From Liolophura sinensis (Eukaryota; Mollusca; Polyplacophora; Chitonida; Chitonidae): 64,000 bases of DNA. The translations under genes were made by a program, and so were the position numbers. Below, piece by piece: positions 60,340 through 64,000 of the stretch. The notes beneath the pieces are model-generated. The model saw nothing but the letters and a program-made list of their open reading frames with translations. It did no database searches and had not been told where the DNA came from. Numbering within the stretch: the stretch's first letter is position 1; each line of letters begins with the position of its first letter. Where the stretch lies: contig NC_088295.1 of NCBI RefSeq assembly GCF_032854445.1, positions 1,926,501 to 1,990,500 on the forward strand, read 5' to 3'.

Positions 60340-61085
60340 TGGGATGTTTATCTTTACATGGAGCAAAGCTATCTGTACTGGCAGGTTAACATCTTTACAT
60401 GGAGCAAAGCTATCTGTATTGGCATGTTAACATCTTTACATGGAGCAAAGCTATCTGTACTGGCATGTTAACATCTTTACATGGAGCAAAGCTATCTGTA
60501 CTGGCATGTTAACATCTTTACATGGAGCAAAGCTATCTGTACTGGCATGTTAACATCTTTACATGGAGCAAAACTACCTGTACTGGCATGTTAATAACTT
60601 TACCTGGAGCAAAACTACATGTACTGGCATGTTAACATCTTTACCTGGAGCAAAACTACCTGTACTGGCATGTTAATAACTTTTTCTGGAGCAAAGCTAC
60701 CTGCACTGGCATGTTAACAACTTTACCTGGAGCAAAACTACCTGTACTTGTACTGGTATGTCAACAACTTTACTTGGAGCCACACCTACTGTTATGTTAA
60801 GCAATTTTAATACCTGAAACAAATCTACCTCTCTTGGTATGTCAATGACATTACCTGGAGCAAAGCTACCTGTGCTGGTATGTTAACAACTTTATCTGCA
60901 GCAAAACTACCTGTGCTGTTGTGTAACCAACTTTATCTGAAGCAAAACTACCTGCGCTGTTGTGTAACCAACTTTATCTGCAGCAAAACTACCTGTGCTG
61001 TTGTGTAACCAATTTTATCTGTCACAACTGATACGTTAACAACTTTACCTGCAGCAAAGCTACCTGTACTGGCATATTAATGACT
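60340..61085. repeat. about 41-bp minisatellite carrying splice-donor-like units
   Basis: Unit TCTTTACATGGAGCAAAGCT plus ATCTGTACTGGCATGTTAACA. It is homogeneous to about 60580, then diverges to CTTTACCTGCAGCAAAACTA-type units. The last copies end some 30 bp from the donor of the exon at 61114-61226, whose own junction (AACTTTACCTGC) matches the repeat. Confidence 0.92.
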
Positions 61086-61113
61086 TTAGCCAGAGCAACT
61101 TTAACAACTTTAC

Positions 61114-61226
61114 CTGCTAACACTCCTGCCAGGTAGATGGTACCCACTCTGACAGACCCATGGATCATCTCTAAAGGTAATCCCACCAAAATCTGAACCA
61201 GCAGATTGAAGAACAAGTGGACCCAT
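61114..61226 (-). CDS. rhomboid protease exon with HxxxN motif
   Basis: A 113-bp exon lies between acceptor TTCTCGTCACAG and donor GTAAAGTTG. It encodes [19 protein letters not shown], then [23 protein letters not shown] supplies the conserved His and Asn of the second helix, the Asn helping to form the oxyanion hole. GLPLEMIHG and the Arg before VGTIYLAGV are family signatures, and [11 protein letters not shown] is the third helix. It enters in phase 2 and leaves in phase 1, both matching neighbours. Confidence 0.96.
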
Positions 61227-61630
61227 CTGTGACGAGAACAAGACAAAGTTTGAGGAATACACCTGCATATACACCATCTCATTACCTTACCTGTAGAAAG
61301 TCATTCCAACCCTGAAAATAAAAGAGTCTGACATCTTGAATCAACAATACTATCTCTTATTTTGATATTGTTAAACCTAACAATACTATTGATGACATTT
61401 CAGATCAGCGTTTTCTTGCACTTTCTGTTTGTGATGAACATTATTCACTTCAGGTGGAACAAACAAAATATATATAAACATCTCTTAACTTGGCTGTGAT
61501 ATAATCCAGGAGGAATGTACCTGTTAAATCACTACTAAACTTATCAGCACACAGAGAGCACTGGAGAAAACTTGAGGTAGATTACTGATCTACGGCAGTT
61601 CTTGATGTTTAACAAGTACCAATGCAACCT
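61227..61630. other. rhomboid intron, nothing recognised
   Basis: AT-rich spacer between an exon and a SINE; no feature seen. Confidence 0.4.
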
Positions 61631-62002
61631 GACCACTTTGGTGGCTTAATGGTTAGAGCATCTGTCTCAAAGGCAGGAGACCCCGGATCAAACCCGGGTC
61701 AGACTTTAAAAATGGTACTTGTTGCTGCCTCGCTTGGCGCTCAGCACTGAGATGTTAGAACAAGGGAAGAGGACTGGTTGGCCCGGTGTCAGTGTAATGT
61801 GAGTGGGTGGGCTGTCATGTCTGGTGTCTTCAGCATAATACTTCAGTGGTGGTAGCACTTTGGCCGCATGGACTCGCCCTATCACAAGGAGACACAGTAT
61901 ATGTACACACACCTACTGACTCTTCACCATTACATGACAGAAAAATTGTTAAGTACGATGTTAAACCTCAATCATTCATTCATTCATTCATTCATTCATT
62001 CA
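61631..62002 (+). mobile_element. full-looking tRNA-derived SINE with (CATT)n tail
   Basis: The head has an A-box-like TGGCTTAATGGTTAGAGC and a B-box-like GGATCAAACCC, as in a pol III tRNA promoter. The body includes CTCGCTTGGCGCTCAGCACT, GACTGGTTGGCCCGGTGTCA and GCACTTTGGCCGCATGGACT. The end reads AAGTACGATGTTAAACCTCA followed by CATT repeats. The order head-body-simple tail is complete, so the copy is likely fairly recent. It lies in a rhomboid intron, antisense to that gene. A target duplication was not fixed. It should not be annotated as a tRNA gene. Confidence 0.85.
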
Positions 62003-62088
62003 CAAATGGAGAGACAGTGACTACTTGGAGGCTAACTTGTCCTGGTCCCACACATCAAAGTACACAACGTGACAAGATGATTACATAC

Positions 62089-62231
62089 CCAGCATGTATG
62101 AAGATATAGAAGAGGAATCTCCACACTTCAATACGACGATCTGGACGATAAATGAACAAGCTTTCCACGGGCACCGGCCCATTAGCTGTCAGGTCTCCAT
62201 TTTCCAGGCAGTAGTACACAAAGCAACCAAT
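62089..62231 (-). CDS. rhomboid protease exon (first loop and start of second helix)
   Basis: A 143-bp exon lies between acceptor CTTCTGGTTTCAG and donor GTATGTAATC. It encodes IGCFVYYCLENG, then GPVPVESLFIYRPDRRIEVW and RFLFYIFIHAG. The pattern matches the RHBDL family: end of the first helix, an extracellular loop with the YRPDRR segment, and W-R-F-x-x-Y-x-x-x-H-A-G leading to the active-site helices. It enters in phase 0 and leaves in phase 2. The N-terminal cytoplasmic part and first helix start must lie upstream, probably beyond the right edge. Confidence 0.95.
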
Positions 62232-63283
62232 CTGAAACCAGAAGACATCAGCGTTAATGGTGATGATGGTAATGACAGCTTTTGCTCACCAACCATTAGA
62301 TACTTTGTTGCTGATAAGGATTGGTCTGTATAGCTCTGTTCGGACTTGTTACCAGTACATTACATTTCATGTGTTGTCTCTGTTGTACTGGAATGCATTT
62401 CCATGCATCAACAATAATATATGAAGACATAAACTGTTACTATAAAGAGTCTGTCTTCTCCGGTCTTCTACAATTGTTTCCAGCCCAAGTACACTAAGAC
62501 TATGAACCAGGGCTCATTAACGAGTTTAGGCACACCTGAACACCAAAGCCATCTACCTGCACCGGAGCAGTCAGAAATATTGACACTTCAACAAAACAGC
62601 TGGTTGGTGGACAGTTTTGTCTATACACCAGTGTATATAAACACTAATCAGTTCTACTCCATGAATATAATATTTATACAGTGTAACTGTTCTGATAATC
62701 AGTAGAAAATTTGATAACAATTTGTTTTCTCTGACCAAATCATTCAATTATCAGCTAAGGATACATTGTTATGCATTTAGACAGCTTCCTTCAGCTTTGT
62801 ACAAGACTGAAGACTTCCCCATGCTTCCCCATGCTGCAGACTTCACCTGGGAACAGCCTGTCTTAGCTTTGGATTCTACACAGCATTTTTTGGCTAACCT
62901 GTGTCTATAGGACATTTGGAAGACAAACTGAAATTATGCCTTTTATGTTATGGGAAAAGTAAACAGAAAAGTGCAAGTGTTTCAGTGGCTGAGAAAGTCG
63001 CGGCCTGGGGCCAACAGAGTCTGTGGCTTCCCAGCGCTGAGGTGAGCGCAGGAGGGAAAGTCAACAGAGCTTTAAGCCAGGCTGTGTTAGCACATCTATG
63101 TTGTTTAACACAGCTTTGTTGTGTTGACAAGCCATCACCTCTGACATGGACCTTAGGCACAACCAACATTATCTCTGCACATCTAACATTCTGTACCAGT
63201 CCCAAGTCAATGACCACTGGTCAAGGATGACCATTTTGATTACTGACATGGCAGTATGTCACCAAAACAGCGGTGTGCATGGT
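62232..63283. other. rhomboid intron, no supported exon
   Basis: I looked on the minus strand for the exon encoding the start of the first helix and found none. Open frames here on both strands lack splice sites. CCCCATGCTT is duplicated at 62818-62836. Confidence 0.4.
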
Positions 63284-64000
63284 GTCATTGACTGCCTTTT
63301 AACACGACACAAACCTAGTGCATTTCCAGTACAGTCATTGACTGCCTTGTAACATGACACAAACCTAGTGCATTTCCAGTACAGTCATTGACTGCCTTGT
63401 AACATGACACAAACCTAGTGCATTTCCAGTACAGTCATTGACTGCCTTGTAACACGACACAAACCTAGTGCATTTCCAGTACAGTCATTGACTGCCTTGT
63501 AACGCGACACAAACCTAGTGCATTTCCAGTAGTCATTGACTGCCTTGTAACGCGACACAAACCTAGTGCATTTCCAGTACAGTCATTGACTGCCTTGTAA
63601 CACGACACAAACCTAGCGCATTTCCAGTACAGTCATTGACTGCCTTGTAACACGACACAAACCTAGCGCATTTCCAGTACAGTCATTGACTGCCTTGTAA
63701 CACGACACAAACCTAGTGCATTTCCAGTACAGTCATTGACTGCCTTGTAACACGACACAAACCTAGTGCATTTCCAGTACAGTCATTGACTGCCTTGTAA
63801 CACGACACAAACCTTGCACATTTCCAGTACAGTCATTGACTGCCTTGTAACACGACACAAACCTTCCGCATTTCCAGTACAGTCATTGACTGCCTTGTAA
63901 CACGACACAAACCTAGCGTATTTCCAGTATAGTCATTGACTGCCTTGTAACGCGACACAAACCTAGCGTATTTCCAGTACAATCATTGACTGCCTTATTA
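63284..64000. repeat. 50-bp minisatellite, at least 14 copies, cut by the window edge
   Basis: Unit GTCATTGACTGCCTTGTAAC, ACGACACAAACCTAGTGCAT, TTCCAGTACA; starts at 63284, 63334 and so on. Copies are highly alike. CpG sites (ACACGACAC versus ACGCGACAC, TAGTGC versus TAGCGC) vary between copies, as expected for methylated CpG decay. Confidence 0.95.

Noticed and set aside
61022-61113. Extension of the rhomboid coding frame past 61114 ([17 protein letters not shown])
   Set aside because: The frame stays open into the intron, but the donor at 61113 and the phase match to the GASGG exon show that coding stops there.
61631-61700. tRNA gene
   Set aside because: The tRNA-like promoter boxes are followed by a SINE body and CATT tail, and a proper acceptor stem is not seen, so it is a retroposon head.
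1-64000. CRISPR array
   Set aside because: The tandem repeats have no constant-repeat/unique-spacer structure, and the genes are eukaryotic with introns.

Overview
This is animal nuclear DNA, most likely from a mollusc or another lophotrochozoan. It holds intron-split genes with GT-AG junctions, a tRNA-headed SINE with a CATT tail, SINE pieces with an AAATAAATAAATAAA tail, a non-LTR retrotransposon 3' end with a CACTCACTCACTC tail, and many copies of the ACATGTA palindrome. The species cannot be named from sequence alone. Nothing bacterial or viral was recognised.

Three multi-exon genes are supported. (1) Minus strand, about 1.8-18.6 kb (perhaps starting near 25.8 kb): a type I membrane protein with an EGF/EB-like cysteine-rich ectodomain and one transmembrane helix. 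Four exons join with matching phases; the cytoplasmic part runs off the left edge. (2) Plus strand, 28.7-51.3 kb: an epsin (clathrin adaptor) with an ENTH domain, UIM motifs, six DPW motifs, a clathrin-box-like segment and three NPF motifs over seven recognised coding exons. Its reading frame is broken at homopolymers in two exons. (3) Minus strand, 58.0-62.2 kb: the C-terminal five coding exons of a Rhomboid/RHBDL-type intramembrane serine protease, with the catalytic Ser and His visible. Its first exons lie beyond the right edge. Genes 1 and 2 appear head-to-head; genes 2 and 3 are tail-to-tail.

The most striking property is minisatellite content. More than 20 tandem arrays, each with its own unit (19 to 138 bp), sit mostly inside introns and cover roughly 25 kb (about 40%) of the window. 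Several have higher-order structure: a 102-bp dimer in the 51-bp array, a 1.1-kb duplication in the 34-bp array and a 542-bp duplication in the 42-bp array. Some abut or copy exon-intron junctions, and one appears to have grown from a SINE body. Most long open frames here are repeats whose unit lacks stop codons, not genes.

Layout: 0-18.7 kb, introns of gene 1 filled with arrays; 19.0-20.4 kb, a LINE nested in a SINE with a 13-bp target duplication; 20.4-24.6 kb, short arrays; 25.8-28.7 kb, the putative shared promoter region; 28.7-51.3 kb, epsin with six intronic arrays and several SINE pieces; 51.3-58.0 kb, intergenic with three arrays; 58.0-64 kb, rhomboid with four arrays, the last running off the right edge.
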